Origin: Rothia similimucilaginosa
Lineage (GTDB): Bacteria > Actinomycetota > Actinomycetes > Actinomycetales > Micrococcaceae
DNA length: 64,000 bases
NCBI RefSeq assembly: GCF_029850875.1
Contig: NZ_JAOVAM010000002.1
Span: 1-64,000 of the forward strand
Reading direction: 5' to 3'
Shown here piece by piece: positions 17,678-27,578 of the stretch (positions are counted from its first letter, which is position 1; each line of letters opens with the position of its first letter). Below the pieces are notes generated by a model. That model did no database searches and was not told where the DNA came from. It was given only the letters and a program-made list of their open reading frames with translations. Position numbers and translations under genes: made by a program.

Positions 17678-17695
17678 TAACGCTAAGGAGTTGTC

Positions 17696-18865
17696 ATGAG
17701 CTCGCCCGCTGAGCTTTCCGCATCTGAGCTGCACATGGACTCAACGCTGACCGGGCCGGTACTCATTATCGGCTCGGGTCTGCTGGGCGCCTCCATTGGT
17801 TTGGGATTGCGCGCGGAAGGATGCGAGGACGTGTACGTCCAAGATATTTCACCCACCGCCGAGGCTGTGGCGCAGGATATCGGTGCTGGTACAAGCTTCT
17901 CCACCCTGTCGGAGCAGGAGCGTGCCTCCCTCGCCCCGCAGCTGGTGGTGGTGGCTGCGCCTCCGGATAGTGCCGGTGCCGTGTGCGCTCGCGCACTGAA
18001 CACCTATGCACCTCGGCCGGAGGTAGGATACCCAGGCGCCGTGGTGACGGATGTTGCCTCCGTGAAGGTGCAACCGCTAGCTGATGTGCTTGCCTCGGGT
18101 GCGGATGCGTCCCGTTATGTGGGTTCGCATCCGATGGCTGGGCGTGAGAAGTCCGGCCCGGTGGCTGCTCGCGGTGAGCTGTTCCAAGCGCGTCCGTGGA
18201 TCATCTGCGAGCACGATTCGGTTCGTCCCGAGTGTGTGCGTCTGGTGCGTTCTGTGGCGGTTGAGCTGGGCGCGATTGTGACTTCTCTGAGCATTGAGGA
18301 GCATGATCAGACGGTTGCTCTGATCTCTCATGTACCGCAGGCGATGAGTTCGCTTCTGGCTTCGCGTCTGCAGGACACTCCGCTGTATGCGCTGTCCCTG
18401 GCGGGTCAGGGTTTGCGCGATACGGTGCGTATTGCAGCTTCGGACCCGACGCTGTGGGTACAGATTTTTGCAGCAAACGCTGACCCGATTGTGAAGACCC
18501 TCTACGGGGTGCGTGATGACCTGAATCGCCTCATCGCAACGCTGGAGAACCCAACGGCCTCCGGTGCTCGCCTGGATTTGGCGCAGCTGATGAGCGAAGG
18601 CAACGCGGGCGTTAACCGTATTCCGGGTAAGCACGGTACGGCCCCCGCCGCGTTCGCAAAGATGACGGTGCTGGTGGATGACACCCCCGGCACGCTGGCT
18701 CGTTTGCTTGCCGAGATTGGTGAGCTGGGCGCGAACCTTGAGGATTTGCGTCTGGAGCACTCGACGGGCGCCCCGGTGGGTATGGCTGAAATCTCGGTCA
18801 ATCCGTCTATTCATGAGGCGTTGGTCCGCGATTTGTCGGCTCGCGGTTGGCGTGTTGTGAAGTAG
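17696..18865 (+). CDS. tyrA: Prephenate dehydrogenase
   Basis: Makes 4-hydroxyphenylpyruvate from prephenate, toward tyrosine. 389 residues: NAD(P)-binding GSGLLGASIGLGL at 22-34, SHPMAGREKSGP in the dehydrogenase domain, and a C-terminal ACT domain (TVLVDDTPGTLARLLAEIG) for tyrosine feedback. AAGGAG precedes ATG 17696, only 18 bases after the pseudouridine synthase stop. Confidence 0.93.
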   Translation: MSSPAELSASELHMDSTLTGPVLIIGSGLLGASIGLGLRAEGCEDVYVQDISPTAEAVAQDIGAGTSFSTLSEQERASLAPQLVVVAAPPDSAGAVCARALNTYAPRPEVGYPGAVVTDVASVKVQPLADVLASGADASRYVGSHPMAGREKSGPVAARGELFQARPWIICEHDSVRPECVRLVRSVAVELGAIVTSLSIEEHDQTVALISHVPQAMSSLLASRLQDTPLYALSLAGQGLRDTVRIAASDPTLWVQIFAANADPIVKTLYGVRDDLNRLIATLENPTASGARLDLAQLMSEGNAGVNRIPGKHGTAPAAFAKMTVLVDDTPGTLARLLAEIGELGANLEDLRLEHSTGAPVGMAEISVNPSIHEALVRDLSARGWRVVK

Positions 18866-18919
18866 AGTTAAAGCTATATTTTCCGGCATAAAGTTTGAGA
18901 CGAATTTGAAGGAGTGCTG

Positions 18920-19612
18920 ATGCACGAGAACCCTAAACTGACGATTGCTATTGACGGTCCCTCCGGTTCCGGTAAGTCGTCTGTGTCTAAGGAAGTTGCA
19001 CGCCACTTTGGTCTGGCGTACCTGGACACCGGTGCAATGTACCGTGCCGCAACCTACCGTGTGCTGGAACTTGGCATTGACCTGAACGACACTGAGGCGA
19101 TAGCGAAGGCTGTCGAAGAGATGCCCCTGGTGTTCGGTACGAACATTAAGGAAGAAGAGATTCTGATGGGCTTGACCGATATCCGTGAGGAGATTCGTAG
19201 CGAGCGCATTTCTTCGGCTGTTTCTGCTGTGGCTTCGGTTCCGGCGGTTCGTGAGCACCTGATTGGCCTGCAGCGTTGGATGATTGACCACGCTATTAAC
19301 GGCATGGTCGCTGAGGGCCGTGACATCACCACCGTGGTCGCGCCCGACGCTGATGCGCGCATCCTGCTGACTGCTTCTGAAGAGGTGCGCATGGCGCGCC
19401 GCGGCCTGGAAAACGCGGAGAAGTCCGGCGCTTCGGGTGACTTGAGCAAGCAGATCGCTGAGCGTGATGCGAAGGATTCGAAGGTCAATAACTTTATGGA
19501 AGCTGCCGAGGGCGTGACCCGGGTGGACAGCTCGGATCTTGATTTTAATGCGACGGTCTCTGCAGTGATTAACGCTGTGAATGACCAGTTGAAGGCGAAG
19601 CGCGCGGGTTAG
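18920..19612 (+). CDS. cmk: Cytidylate kinase
   Basis: Phosphorylates CMP and dCMP. 230 residues with P-loop GPSGSGKSS (residues about 13-21), LAYLDTGAMYRA and EGRDITTVV characteristic of the family. ATG 18920 is chosen because the GTG at 18914 lies inside the GAAGGAG ribosome-binding site. Part of the tyrA-cmk-der run. Confidence 0.95.
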   Translation: MHENPKLTIAIDGPSGSGKSSVSKEVARHFGLAYLDTGAMYRAATYRVLELGIDLNDTEAIAKAVEEMPLVFGTNIKEEEILMGLTDIREEIRSERISSAVSAVASVPAVREHLIGLQRWMIDHAINGMVAEGRDITTVVAPDADARILLTASEEVRMARRGLENAEKSGASGDLSKQIAERDAKDSKVNNFMEAAEGVTRVDSSDLDFNATVSAVINAVNDQLKAKRAG

Positions 19613-19723
19613 GCCCGCCGAAACGCTGGGGGAGTGGCGTATCCGCTCCTGAGAAGACGTTGAGCCGCGTTCGCGCGCTGACCATTGGGTTGGGCGCGGG
19701 GGCGGGTAGAGAAAGGAATGCGC

Positions 19724-21304
19724 ATGGCTGAGGACGCTATCCGCGACGATTACGAAGATAAGTACCTGGGCGGTGGCGAGGACGACGTTACCGAGCGCCT
19801 CGCTGAGATTGATGATGAGACCGCTGAACAGCGTGCTCAGGCTCTGCTTGAAGGTCTTGAGGACTATGACCTGGATGAAGAGGACCGCGCCCTGCTGGGT
19901 GCCTGGGGCTTCGACATTGAGGAAGAAGAAGAGCAGCTCGCTGATCCGGTAGTGGCGATTGTTGGCCGCCCGAATGTGGGTAAGTCGACCATTATTAACC
20001 GTATTCTGGGCCGCCGTGAAGCGGTGGTTGAGGATAAGCCGGGTGTGACTCGTGACCGCGTGTCCTATAAAGCCGAGTGGCTGGGTAAGAGCTTCACCCT
20101 GGTTGATACCGGTGGTTGGGAGTCTGACGCCCGCGGTATTGATGCTCAGGTGGCTGAGCAGGCTGAGATTGCTGTGGAGCAGGCCGATGTTGTGGTCCTG
20201 GTGGTGGATGCCCGTGTGGGTGTGACCGCTTCGGACGAGCAGATTGTTCGTATGCTGCGCCGTGTGAAGAAGCCGATCATTCTGATCGCTAATAAGATTG
20301 ATGACGCTCACCTGGAGCCGGAGATTTATAACCTCTGGTCGCTGGGTATGGGTCAGCCGTTCCCGGTGTCGGGTCTGCACGGCCGTGGCCTGGCGGATGC
20401 TCTGGACGAGATTCTTGAGGTCATGCCGAAGCACTCGCAGTTTGCTCAGCCGGAGGCGCTGGGCGGCCCGCGTCGTGTGGCTCTGGTGGGTCGCCCGAAC
20501 GTGGGTAAGTCGTCGCTGCTGAACAAGTTGGCTGGTTCTGAGCGTGCCGTGGTGAACGACCTGGCTGGTACGACTCGTGACCCGATTGATGAGATTATTG
20601 AGCTGGGCGGCTACCCCTGGCGTTTTGTGGATACCGCGGGCATTCGCCGTCGTCAGCACATGGCTAAGGGCGCGGAGTTCTACTCTTCGCTGCGTACTCA
20701 GACTGCTCTGGAACGTTCTGAGGTTGCCGTGGTGCTGCTGGATGTTTCCGAGCCGATCTCTGAGCAGGATGTGCGTATCGTACAGACTGTGATTGATTCG
20801 GGCCGTGCGATGGTTCTGGCATTCAATAAGTGGGATACCCTCGATGAGGATCGCCGCGACATGCTCGAGCGAGAGATTGAGCGCGACCTGGCGCACGTGC
20901 AGTGGGCACCTCGCGTGAACATTTCGGCGAAGACCGGCTGGCACAAGGACAAATTGGTTCCCGCTCTGGAGTACTCGCTGGAGTCGTGGGATTCGCGCAT
21001 TCCGACCGGTCGTCTGAACGCGTTCCTGGGCGAGATTGTGGCCGCGCATCCGCACCCGCTGCGTGGCGGTAAGCAGCCGCGTATTCTTTTTGGTACTCAG
21101 GTATCTTCGCGTCCGCCGAAGTTCGTGCTGTTTACTACCGGTTTCTTGGATCCGGGCTACCGCCGCTTCATTATGCGTCGTCTGCGTGAGACTTTTGATT
21201 TCACGGGTACTCCGATTGAGATTTCGATGCGTGTGCGTGAGCGCCGCTCTCTGGGTGAGCGTCAGAGCGCGAAGGCTAAGAAGGGCAAGGGCAGCCGCCG
21301 CTAG
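19724..21304 (+). CDS. der: Ribosome-assembly GTPase Der (EngA)
   Basis: Two tandem GTPase domains (GRPNVGKST near residue 80 and GRPNVGKSS near 255) and a C-terminal KH-like domain with a basic tail. It matures the 50S subunit. 526 residues from ATG 19724, which has GAAAGGA 7 bases upstream; ATG 19718 and GTG 19685 are alternatives. The first 75 residues are a strongly acidic extension ([16 protein letters not shown]) found in actinobacterial Der. Confidence 0.95.
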   Translation: MAEDAIRDDYEDKYLGGGEDDVTERLAEIDDETAEQRAQALLEGLEDYDLDEEDRALLGAWGFDIEEEEEQLADPVVAIVGRPNVGKSTIINRILGRREAVVEDKPGVTRDRVSYKAEWLGKSFTLVDTGGWESDARGIDAQVAEQAEIAVEQADVVVLVVDARVGVTASDEQIVRMLRRVKKPIILIANKIDDAHLEPEIYNLWSLGMGQPFPVSGLHGRGLADALDEILEVMPKHSQFAQPEALGGPRRVALVGRPNVGKSSLLNKLAGSERAVVNDLAGTTRDPIDEIIELGGYPWRFVDTAGIRRRQHMAKGAEFYSSLRTQTALERSEVAVVLLDVSEPISEQDVRIVQTVIDSGRAMVLAFNKWDTLDEDRRDMLEREIERDLAHVQWAPRVNISAKTGWHKDKLVPALEYSLESWDSRIPTGRLNAFLGEIVAAHPHPLRGGKQPRILFGTQVSSRPPKFVLFTTGFLDPGYRRFIMRRLRETFDFTGTPIEISMRVRERRSLGERQSAKAKKGKGSRR

Positions 21305-21424
21305 TAGCGGGACATATCTGCTTGATGCTGTGTTGCGGGGCTCGGCCCCCACGCGCTGGATTCTGTGCAGAAAATCTGCGCGAAAAAGATTTTTAAGATT
21401 TTTTCTAAAAACGGGGATTCTGGC

Positions 21425-21453
21425 TTGCGTGGGGGTTGAAAGCCCGGTATAGT
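21425..21453 (+). promoter_or_regulatory. Predicted promoter of tRNA-Pro
   Basis: TTGCGT (21425-21430) and TATAGT (21448-21453) are spaced by exactly 17 bp, 50 bases before the tRNA. Supported by position and spacing only. Confidence 0.55.
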
Positions 21454-21503
21454 TATTCGAGTGTTCGAGGGAAACCTTGAAAATAATATCGTGAATAACG
21501 AAT

Positions 21504-21577
<74 letters not shown>

Positions 21578-21582
21578 CAGAT

Positions 21583-21617
21583 AAAGCTCCGGAAGGTTTT
21601 TCCTTCCGGAGCTTTTT
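21583..21617 (+). terminator. Terminator after tRNA-Pro
   Basis: Perfect 14-bp stem AAAGCTCCGGAAGG (21583-21596) with 21602-21615, five-T loop and following T tract. Confidence 0.9.
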
Positions 21618-22109
21618 GTGTTGTCTGTTGTTTTGGTGTCTATATATCAATTCAATGGTTTCTTGAATCTTCAGTGGATGTGAAGGATGGATGTAGAGAT
21701 GGCGCGGGGTAGTAGAGTTTAGGTTAGCGTGCAATTATGAGCTTCGATTTAAATGTTGGAATATGACCGAATTTGTGGGGGACGAGTGGTACATTTGTAA
21801 TCGAGGAACTGTGTTTTAGGAATCAGAAGCGTCGACTTTGGTACTGATTTTTTCCTTGATAAATCAAGGAATAATTAGGTTTCTATGACTAAAACACAGC
21901 TTCAAGCACACCAAATTTCATAGTCGTAAAATCAACACGAACCCAAGTAAAGGTAAATATTCCCGTGGGGTAGCCTCCCCAACGCATAAAGCAACGAGAA
22001 AATATACCTGAAGCATGCGGCATACACATGGCTACGCGCACCATTGGGCAGGCTTTACGGCACAACACAATCCCGTCCTTCATGGGCGCGGAAAGGAACA
22101 CAAAACATC
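21618..22109. other. Gene-free leader region of the first lactate permease gene
   Basis: About 490 AT-richer bases with no credible gene. It holds the 20-bp palindrome at 21852-21871, a GGGG/CCCC hairpin near 21967-21980 and the motifs GGCTACGC (22030) and GGGCAGGC (22046), which recur before the second permease gene. Confidence 0.6.
21852..21871. promoter_or_regulatory. Perfect 20-bp palindrome, candidate operator
   Basis: TTCCTTGAT and ATCAAGGAA are separated by AA. Symmetry and length fit a dimeric regulator site, about 240 bp before the lactate permease. It does not fit the C. glutamicum LldR consensus as I know it. Confidence 0.45.
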
Positions 22110-23747
22110 ATGTGGCAGCAAGTCTACGACCCGCTGAACTCGAGCGCGCTCTCGGCACTCGTGGCAGCAGTCCCGATTATTTTCTTCCTTCTGGGCCTCA
22201 CCGTCCTGAAGCTCAGCGGTATTAAATCTGCCGTTATCTCCCTCGTCCTAGCTCTCCTCATCGGTTGCGCTATCTTCGGAATGCCCGTCACCGCAGGTGC
22301 AGGCTCCATCCTCCACGGTTTCCTCTCGGGCATGTGGCCCATCGGCTGGATTGTTCTCATGGCAGTGTGGCTCTACCGCATTTCCGTGCGTTCGGGCGGC
22401 TTCGAAATTGTTCGCTCCTCCATCTCCTCCATCTCTACCGACCAGCGCATCCAGATGCTGCTGATCGCATTCTGCTTCGGTGGCTTCCTTGAAGGCGCTG
22501 CAGGCTTCGGTATTCCGATCGCTATCTGTGCTGCACTGCTTGTGTCCCTGGGCTTCAACCCGCTCAAGGCCGCAATGTTCGCACTGATCGCTAACGTGAG
22601 CTCCGGTGCATACGGCGCTATCGGTATCCCCGTGACCACCGCAGCAACCCGCGGTGGCGTGGACCTGCACGCACTGTCCATCGAAATGATCCTGGTACTC
22701 CAGATCATGGCGGCTCTCATCCCCGTACTGCTCGTCGCTATTCAGGACGGTCTGCGCGGTATCCGCGAGGTCGGTCTGGTAGCTCTCATGGTCGGCGTGA
22801 TTTACTCCGGCGGACAGTCCGTTCTGCTCGCAGGCCTCGGTAACCCCGAGCTTGTCGACATCATCCCGCCGCTGCTGGCCCTCGTTGCTCTGGCACTCAT
22901 CATGCAGAAGTGGCAGCCCAAGCACATCTTCCGCGAGCCCACCGCTCCCTCCCTGGAGGAAGTTGAGGCTCAGCAGAGCGTCAAGCACACCGGTAGCGAA
23001 ATCCTCAAGGCATGGAGCCCCTTCATCTACCTGTCCGTCGTGATTCTGCTCTGGTCCACCGTGATGAAGCCGCTCTTCGCTAAGGGTGGTCTGCTCGCCT
23101 TCAGTAACTTGAGCTTCAACATTCCGTGGGTGCACCAGAGCATCCAGCAGACGGCACCGATTGTTCCTACCCCCAAGGCATTTGACGCGGTCTTCACCTG
23201 GAACATCATTGGTGCTTCCGGTACCGCAATTCTGGTGGCAGCACTTATTACCATCTTGACCTCCTCCATTAGCTGGGGTGAGGCTATTGAGGAACTCGGT
23301 GCAACCTGGAAGCAGCTGCAGACCCCGATTATCATGATCTGCCTGGTCATGTCCGTTGCTAACGTCATGAACTACGCAGGTATGATTACCTCCATCGCGC
23401 TGGCTGTTGCTGCTGTGGGTGCAATCTTCCCGCTGCTGTCCCCGATTATCGGTTGGATTGGCGTGTTCGTGACCGGCTCGGTGGTGAACAACAACATCCT
23501 CTTCGCTGGCCTGCAGGCTACCACCGCACAGCAGATTGGCGTCAGCCCGACCTTGCTAGTTGCATCGAACACCGCCGGTGGTGTGATGGCGAAGATTGTT
23601 TCTCCGCAGTCCATCGCAATTGCAGCTGCTGCTGTGAACAGCTCTGGTCAGGAATCCAAGATTACCTCCATGGCTATCAAATACAGTGCAGCACTGTTGG
23701 CTATCACCTGTGTTTGGGTTTACGTCCTGTCCCTGGTTGTTTCCTAA
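22110..23747 (+). CDS. lldP: L-lactate permease, copy 1
   Basis: Lactate/proton symporter family (LctP), 545 residues, about 13 hydrophobic segments. Diagnostic segments are GFLEGAAGFGIPIAI, NVMNYAGMITSIA and NNNILFAGLQATTAQQIG, all in order. ATG 22110 (MWQQVYDPLN) matches the start of copy 2; a longer frame from 22044 is not needed. No lactate dehydrogenase gene is adjacent, so oxidation must be encoded elsewhere. The product would supply host- or streptococcus-derived lactate. Confidence 0.92.
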   Translation: MWQQVYDPLNSSALSALVAAVPIIFFLLGLTVLKLSGIKSAVISLVLALLIGCAIFGMPVTAGAGSILHGFLSGMWPIGWIVLMAVWLYRISVRSGGFEIVRSSISSISTDQRIQMLLIAFCFGGFLEGAAGFGIPIAICAALLVSLGFNPLKAAMFALIANVSSGAYGAIGIPVTTAATRGGVDLHALSIEMILVLQIMAALIPVLLVAIQDGLRGIREVGLVALMVGVIYSGGQSVLLAGLGNPELVDIIPPLLALVALALIMQKWQPKHIFREPTAPSLEEVEAQQSVKHTGSEILKAWSPFIYLSVVILLWSTVMKPLFAKGGLLAFSNLSFNIPWVHQSIQQTAPIVPTPKAFDAVFTWNIIGASGTAILVAALITILTSSISWGEAIEELGATWKQLQTPIIMICLVMSVANVMNYAGMITSIALAVAAVGAIFPLLSPIIGWIGVFVTGSVVNNNILFAGLQATTAQQIGVSPTLLVASNTAGGVMAKIVSPQSIAIAAAAVNSSGQESKITSMAIKYSAALLAITCVWVYVLSLVVS

Positions 23748-23816
23748 ACAGCGTAAAGCTCCGATGCGCGTCACCTACCTTCTCTGAAAGGTGAGGTACC
23801 CGCGAGGCGGTTTACC

Positions 23817-23853
23817 AAAAGCCCCCTTCTACTTCGGTAGGAGGGGGCTTTCG
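23817..23853 (+). terminator. Terminator of lldP copy 1
   Basis: A 15-bp stem AAAGCCCCCTTCTAC/GTAGGAGGGGGCTTT closed by a stable TTCG tetraloop (23833-23836). Confidence 0.9.
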
Positions 23854-24324
23854 CATTATGCACCAATATGTAACTTATCGGCTTGAAATAGTGCTAGAAG
23901 TGGGAATATCAGGACAGCTGCTGGTGCCGATAGGGAGTGCATCATAATGACTCTTAACTGTCGTTTCACACTGTAAAAACACTCAATGCAGGATAAAAGA
24001 TTCATAAAGTGTAGTGATAAAATTTCCAGCGGGCATTGGCGCCGTAGGTGAGAGCACGAGCTTAAGGATTTTTAGCTTCTAGGCCTCCAACGAGAGAACC
24101 AACGCCCCGCACCGTGGAAACATCCTTCCCGCGCTCCTGCCTTCAGCCAAGGCTCCAACATATATTCATGATGTTGCTACGCCTTTCACGTTCAGAGATT
24201 CTTAGCGATAGAGGCGTCGTGAGGCTACGCCTCGTGCTACCCCATAGGGCAGGCGGACGCACCCTACAGCGGCATCCAAACCGCTGTAGGTACACCCTGC
24301 TGCGGGGAAGGACAAACTACTCTC
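23854..24324. other. Structured leader between the two lactate permease genes
   Basis: No gene. Near the 3' end there are two perfect hairpins, GAGGCGT/ACGCCTC (24211-24217 with 24227-24233) and CCTACAGCGG/CCGCTGTAGG (24263-24272 with 24281-24290), and the motifs GGCTACGC (24223) and GGGCAGGC (24247) shared with the leader of copy 1. This could be a post-transcriptional control region. Confidence 0.55.
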
Positions 24325-25947
24325 ATGTGGTCGCAAACCTACGATCCCCTTAACGCCTCAGTACTTTCTGCACTTGTCGCGGTATCCCCTATAATTCTTT
24401 TTCTGCTCTGTCTCACGGTTTTCAAGCTCAGCGGTATTAAATCAGCGCTGATTACCCTGGTCCTTACCCTGGCTATTGCAATGGGCGTCTTCCACTTGCC
24501 GTGGACGGCAGCAGCCGGGTCCATTCTCTACGGATTCCTCTCAGCGCTCTGGCCTATTGCATGGATTGTGCTCATGGCAGTGTGGCTCTACCGCATCGCG
24601 GTACGTAGTGGAAAATTTGCCATCGTGAGGGCCTCTGTCTCATCTATCTCTGCCGATCAGCGTATCCAGGTGCTACTCATCGCTCTCTGCTTTGCCGGCT
24701 TCATTGAGGGTGCGGCGGGCTTCGGCATTCCGATTGCTATTTCCGTGGCGTTACTTGCTGCCCTAGGCTTCAACCCGCTCAAAGCTGCGATGCTTTCACT
24801 GGTTGCTAACGCCACCGTGGGCGCATACGGTGCGGTCGGTATCCCCGTCACCACTGGTGCTGCTATTGGTAACGTAGATTTGGGCCATCTATCCAATCAG
24901 ATGGTGTGGGTTCTACAGATTTTTGCAGCGCTAGTACCTGTTCTCGTGGTCGCTATTCAGGATGGCCTGCGCGGTATCCGCGAAGTTGGTCTGGTGGCTC
25001 TAGCTACCGGTATCGTGATTTCTGGTCTGCAGAGCATCATGCTGTGGGTTTTGCAAACCCCTGAGCTGATTGGTATTTTGCCTCCGCTGGTTGGCTTAGT
25101 ATTCCTGGCCGTTGTTATGCGTTTCTGGCAGCCGAAGACTATCTACCGTGAACCCACTGCCCCCACGCTGGAGGAGCTGTCAGAGCAAGAAGAACCGACG
25201 TACAGCCTGCGTGAAATCGCGGATGCCTGGAGCCCCTTTATCTTCCTCTCCATCACCATTTTGCTCTGGTCTACTGTACTGCACCCTGTCTTTGATGTTG
25301 ACGGACCGCTGGGCTTTATGAATTTGAGTTTCCATGTGCCCGGTATACACCACCAGATTGGTGACGGTGAAGGTTTGGCTATTCACGCGGTCTTCAATTG
25401 GAATATTCTGGGTGCTGCCGGTACAGCTATTCTGGTTGCTGCTCTGCTCTCGGCCGTGACCTCGAAGATTACTGCGCGTGCGGCTCTTGAGGAGCTCAAC
25501 GGTGCGTGGCAACAGCTGAAGAAGCCCATTTATATGATTTGCCTGGTGATGTCTGTTGCAAACCTCATGAACTATGCAGGTATGACCTCGTCTATTGCTT
25601 TGGCAGTGGCTACGGCTGGTGCGCTCTTCCCGCTCTTCTCGCCCATCATTGGCTGGATTGGTGTGTTTGTGACCGGTTCGGTGACCAACAACAATGTGCT
25701 CTTTGCGGGGCTGCAGGCAAGCACTGCGCACCAGATTGGTGTGGATCCAGCGATGCTAGTGGCTGCCAATACTTCCGGTGGCGTGATGGGTAAGATCGTC
25801 TCCCCGCAGTCGATTGCGGTGGCGGTTGCCGCTGTTAATGAGGCGGGTCAGGAATCGAAGGTTACCTCTATGGCAATCAAGTACAGCCTCTTCTTGCTGG
25901 TGTTGCTGTGCATTTGGACGTATATGCTCACGCTTATCGTGCACTAG
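24325..25947 (+). CDS. lldP: L-lactate permease, copy 2
   Basis: 540 residues, same family and same landmarks as copy 1 (GFIEGAAGFGIPIAI, NLMNYAGMTSSIA, NNNVLFAGLQASTAHQIG). It is clearly a tandem paralogue but has diverged well beyond recent duplication, chiefly in the loop around residues 270-360, where copy 1 carries a longer insert. Separate terminator and leader indicate independent transcription, so the two may differ in affinity or regulation. Confidence 0.92.
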   Translation: MWSQTYDPLNASVLSALVAVSPIILFLLCLTVFKLSGIKSALITLVLTLAIAMGVFHLPWTAAAGSILYGFLSALWPIAWIVLMAVWLYRIAVRSGKFAIVRASVSSISADQRIQVLLIALCFAGFIEGAAGFGIPIAISVALLAALGFNPLKAAMLSLVANATVGAYGAVGIPVTTGAAIGNVDLGHLSNQMVWVLQIFAALVPVLVVAIQDGLRGIREVGLVALATGIVISGLQSIMLWVLQTPELIGILPPLVGLVFLAVVMRFWQPKTIYREPTAPTLEELSEQEEPTYSLREIADAWSPFIFLSITILLWSTVLHPVFDVDGPLGFMNLSFHVPGIHHQIGDGEGLAIHAVFNWNILGAAGTAILVAALLSAVTSKITARAALEELNGAWQQLKKPIYMICLVMSVANLMNYAGMTSSIALAVATAGALFPLFSPIIGWIGVFVTGSVTNNNVLFAGLQASTAHQIGVDPAMLVAANTSGGVMGKIVSPQSIAVAVAAVNEAGQESKVTSMAIKYSLFLLVLLCIWTYMLTLIVH

Positions 25948-25997
25948 CTGTTTTCGCCTAGTTGCTTTCCTTATTGGGGGAAGAACCAAACAGATGT

Positions 25998-26040
25998 GTT
26001 GAACGCTCGTTGCGATGTCTTGTTGTGACGAGCGTTCAAC
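25998..26040 (+). terminator. Hairpin after lldP copy 2
   Basis: Perfect 13-bp repeat GTTGAACGCTCGT (25998-26010) with 26028-26040, 17-base loop, no T run. Likely the transcript end of lldP copy 2. Confidence 0.6.
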
Positions 26041-26223
26041 CTATCTGCGGTATCCAACGTCATACGATGCGGATAATCCACGGGGCTGGAGTAGAATTAG
26101 TGTTTGTTCCCACACGCCGGATACGTAGATAGGAGAGGCTATCCGGCTGCTACTCGTGTGTTGCCGGCTGACCTGTTGGTGAGCCACACAGCTAACAGAT
26201 GACCTACTACTCAAGGAGAAACA

Positions 26224-26727
26224 ATGCAGACGCTCGCAACGGTCACCACCGTTTTTGCCTTTGTAGCAATCGCTATTCATGTGTACATCTGGATTATCGA
26301 GTCGTTCCTCTGGACTAAGCCTAGAGGCCGCGAAACCTTCGGAATGACCGAAGAGTTTGCCGAGTCCACCAAGGAAATGGCTGCAAACCAGGGCCTGTAC
26401 AACCTGATGCTCGCCTGGATTGCCGCAACCGGTCTGCTCGCATTCTGGTTCGGCTCCCCGCAGGTGGGCGTGGCGCTCCTATTCGCAGGCCTGGGCTCCA
26501 TGGCGGTTGCCGGTGCCTACCTGTTCCTCACCTCCCCGGATAAGCGCAAGCCGGCGCTGATTCAGCTGACCCCGCCGCTGCTGGCGCTAATTTTCCTCTT
26601 TGCGACGAATTTAATTCAGATTGGAACCTCTCAACGTATAGAAGCCGCGTGTTACTTCTACGAAGTACCACGCGGCTTTTCTCTGCCCGGGCACACCTTC
26701 GCGCCAGAGGCTCAAAGGCTTAGCTGA
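26224..26727 (+). CDS. DUF1304 integral membrane protein, extended C-terminus
   Basis: 167 residues. Residues 1-125 are the DUF1304 fold with four hydrophobic segments and the family pattern HVYIWIIESFLW and MAANQGLYNLMLAW. Function of the family is unknown. Relatives end near residue 125; here the frame continues for about 40 more residues across a strong terminator hairpin (26642-26678), giving a tail unlike a folded domain. A lost stop codon or small frameshift near 26600 is the likely cause. CAAGGAGA precedes ATG 26224. Confidence 0.85.
   Translation: MQTLATVTTVFAFVAIAIHVYIWIIESFLWTKPRGRETFGMTEEFAESTKEMAANQGLYNLMLAWIAATGLLAFWFGSPQVGVALLFAGLGSMAVAGAYLFLTSPDKRKPALIQLTPPLLALIFLFATNLIQIGTSQRIEAACYFYEVPRGFSLPGHTFAPEAQRLS
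26642..26683 (+). terminator. Terminator inside the DUF1304 reading frame
   Basis: 17-bp stem with one mismatch (26642-26658 with 26662-26678, TAC loop) and following TTTCT. It lies 47 bases before the stop codon of the open frame. Confidence 0.85.
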
Positions 26728-26756
26728 AAAGACCCGAACAGCCTCGTCTGTAGGCG

Positions 26757-27368
26757 CTAGAAGAGCCGCGCCTCCCGCACCTCTTCCGGCTCCTCCAAGT
26801 CAAGGAGGAACTGCTTACGCTCAACCCCGCCAGCGTAGCCGGTCAAGCTACCGTCAGCACCAATAACACGGTGGCACGGAATCATAATAGAAACCTTATT
26901 ACGGCCGACCGCCTGACCCACAGCCTGTGCCGGAGCGCCGGGACCAACCGCACGCGAAATATCGCCGTAAGTGGTGGTGTACCCGGCAGGAACAGTCTTC
27001 AAATGCTCCCACACAATCAGCTGAAAATCGGTACCCTCAGGATCTAACGGCAGTGTAAAAGAAGTGCGCTTGCGCGCAAAGTACTCAGACAGCTGCACCG
27101 TAGCCAACTCAAGAAGCTGCGCCGCCGCATACTCGCCGGCAGGCTCATCATCTTCCGGCGTGCCGTGGTCCCGCAGGTAAGCCCCGGGATTCTCAACCAG
27201 TCCACCAAGCTCATGGGGGAGCGGAAAATGCGCCTGATCCTCGTACCAGATGCCAACAATCGCGTTCGCTCGGGCAGCAATATAGAGCACGCCGACGGGA
27301 CTCGAATAGCGAGTGTACCAGCGCGTAAGTGCTTCCGGTGGCTGCGGCGAATCGGTCGCTTTGGTCAT
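26757..27368 (-). CDS. ogt: Methylated-DNA-protein-cysteine methyltransferase
   Basis: Transfers alkyl groups from O6-alkylguanine to its own cysteine. 203 residues with the active site IPCHRVIGADG and the helix-turn-helix TYGDISRAVG; a RNase H-like N-terminal domain precedes. Start taken at ATG 27368 (MTKATDSP) behind GAGGAAGAG; TTG 27419 behind GAAAGGA would add 17 residues. Single gene, convergent with the DUF1304 gene. Confidence 0.9.
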   Translation of the reverse strand: MTKATDSPQPPEALTRWYTRYSSPVGVLYIAARANAIVGIWYEDQAHFPLPHELGGLVENPGAYLRDHGTPEDDEPAGEYAAAQLLELATVQLSEYFARKRTSFTLPLDPEGTDFQLIVWEHLKTVPAGYTTTYGDISRAVGPGAPAQAVGQAVGRNKVSIMIPCHRVIGADGSLTGYAGGVERKQFLLDLEEPEEVREARLF

Positions 27369-27578
27369 GCTCTTCCTCATTGGCTCGTGGGCGTGTACTG
27401 CAGATGGTATTAGGTGCAAATATTCCTTTCAACCATCATAGGGGAGGGGCACCTCCGTACCGTACCCGCAGCTGGTTTTTTCTATAACTGACCACTATGT
27501 ATGAGATGTATATGCACCGTCGTTGAAATATTTCAGGATGCCCGGCAATTTTGATTGAGCCCGAAGAGCTGGCATTCT

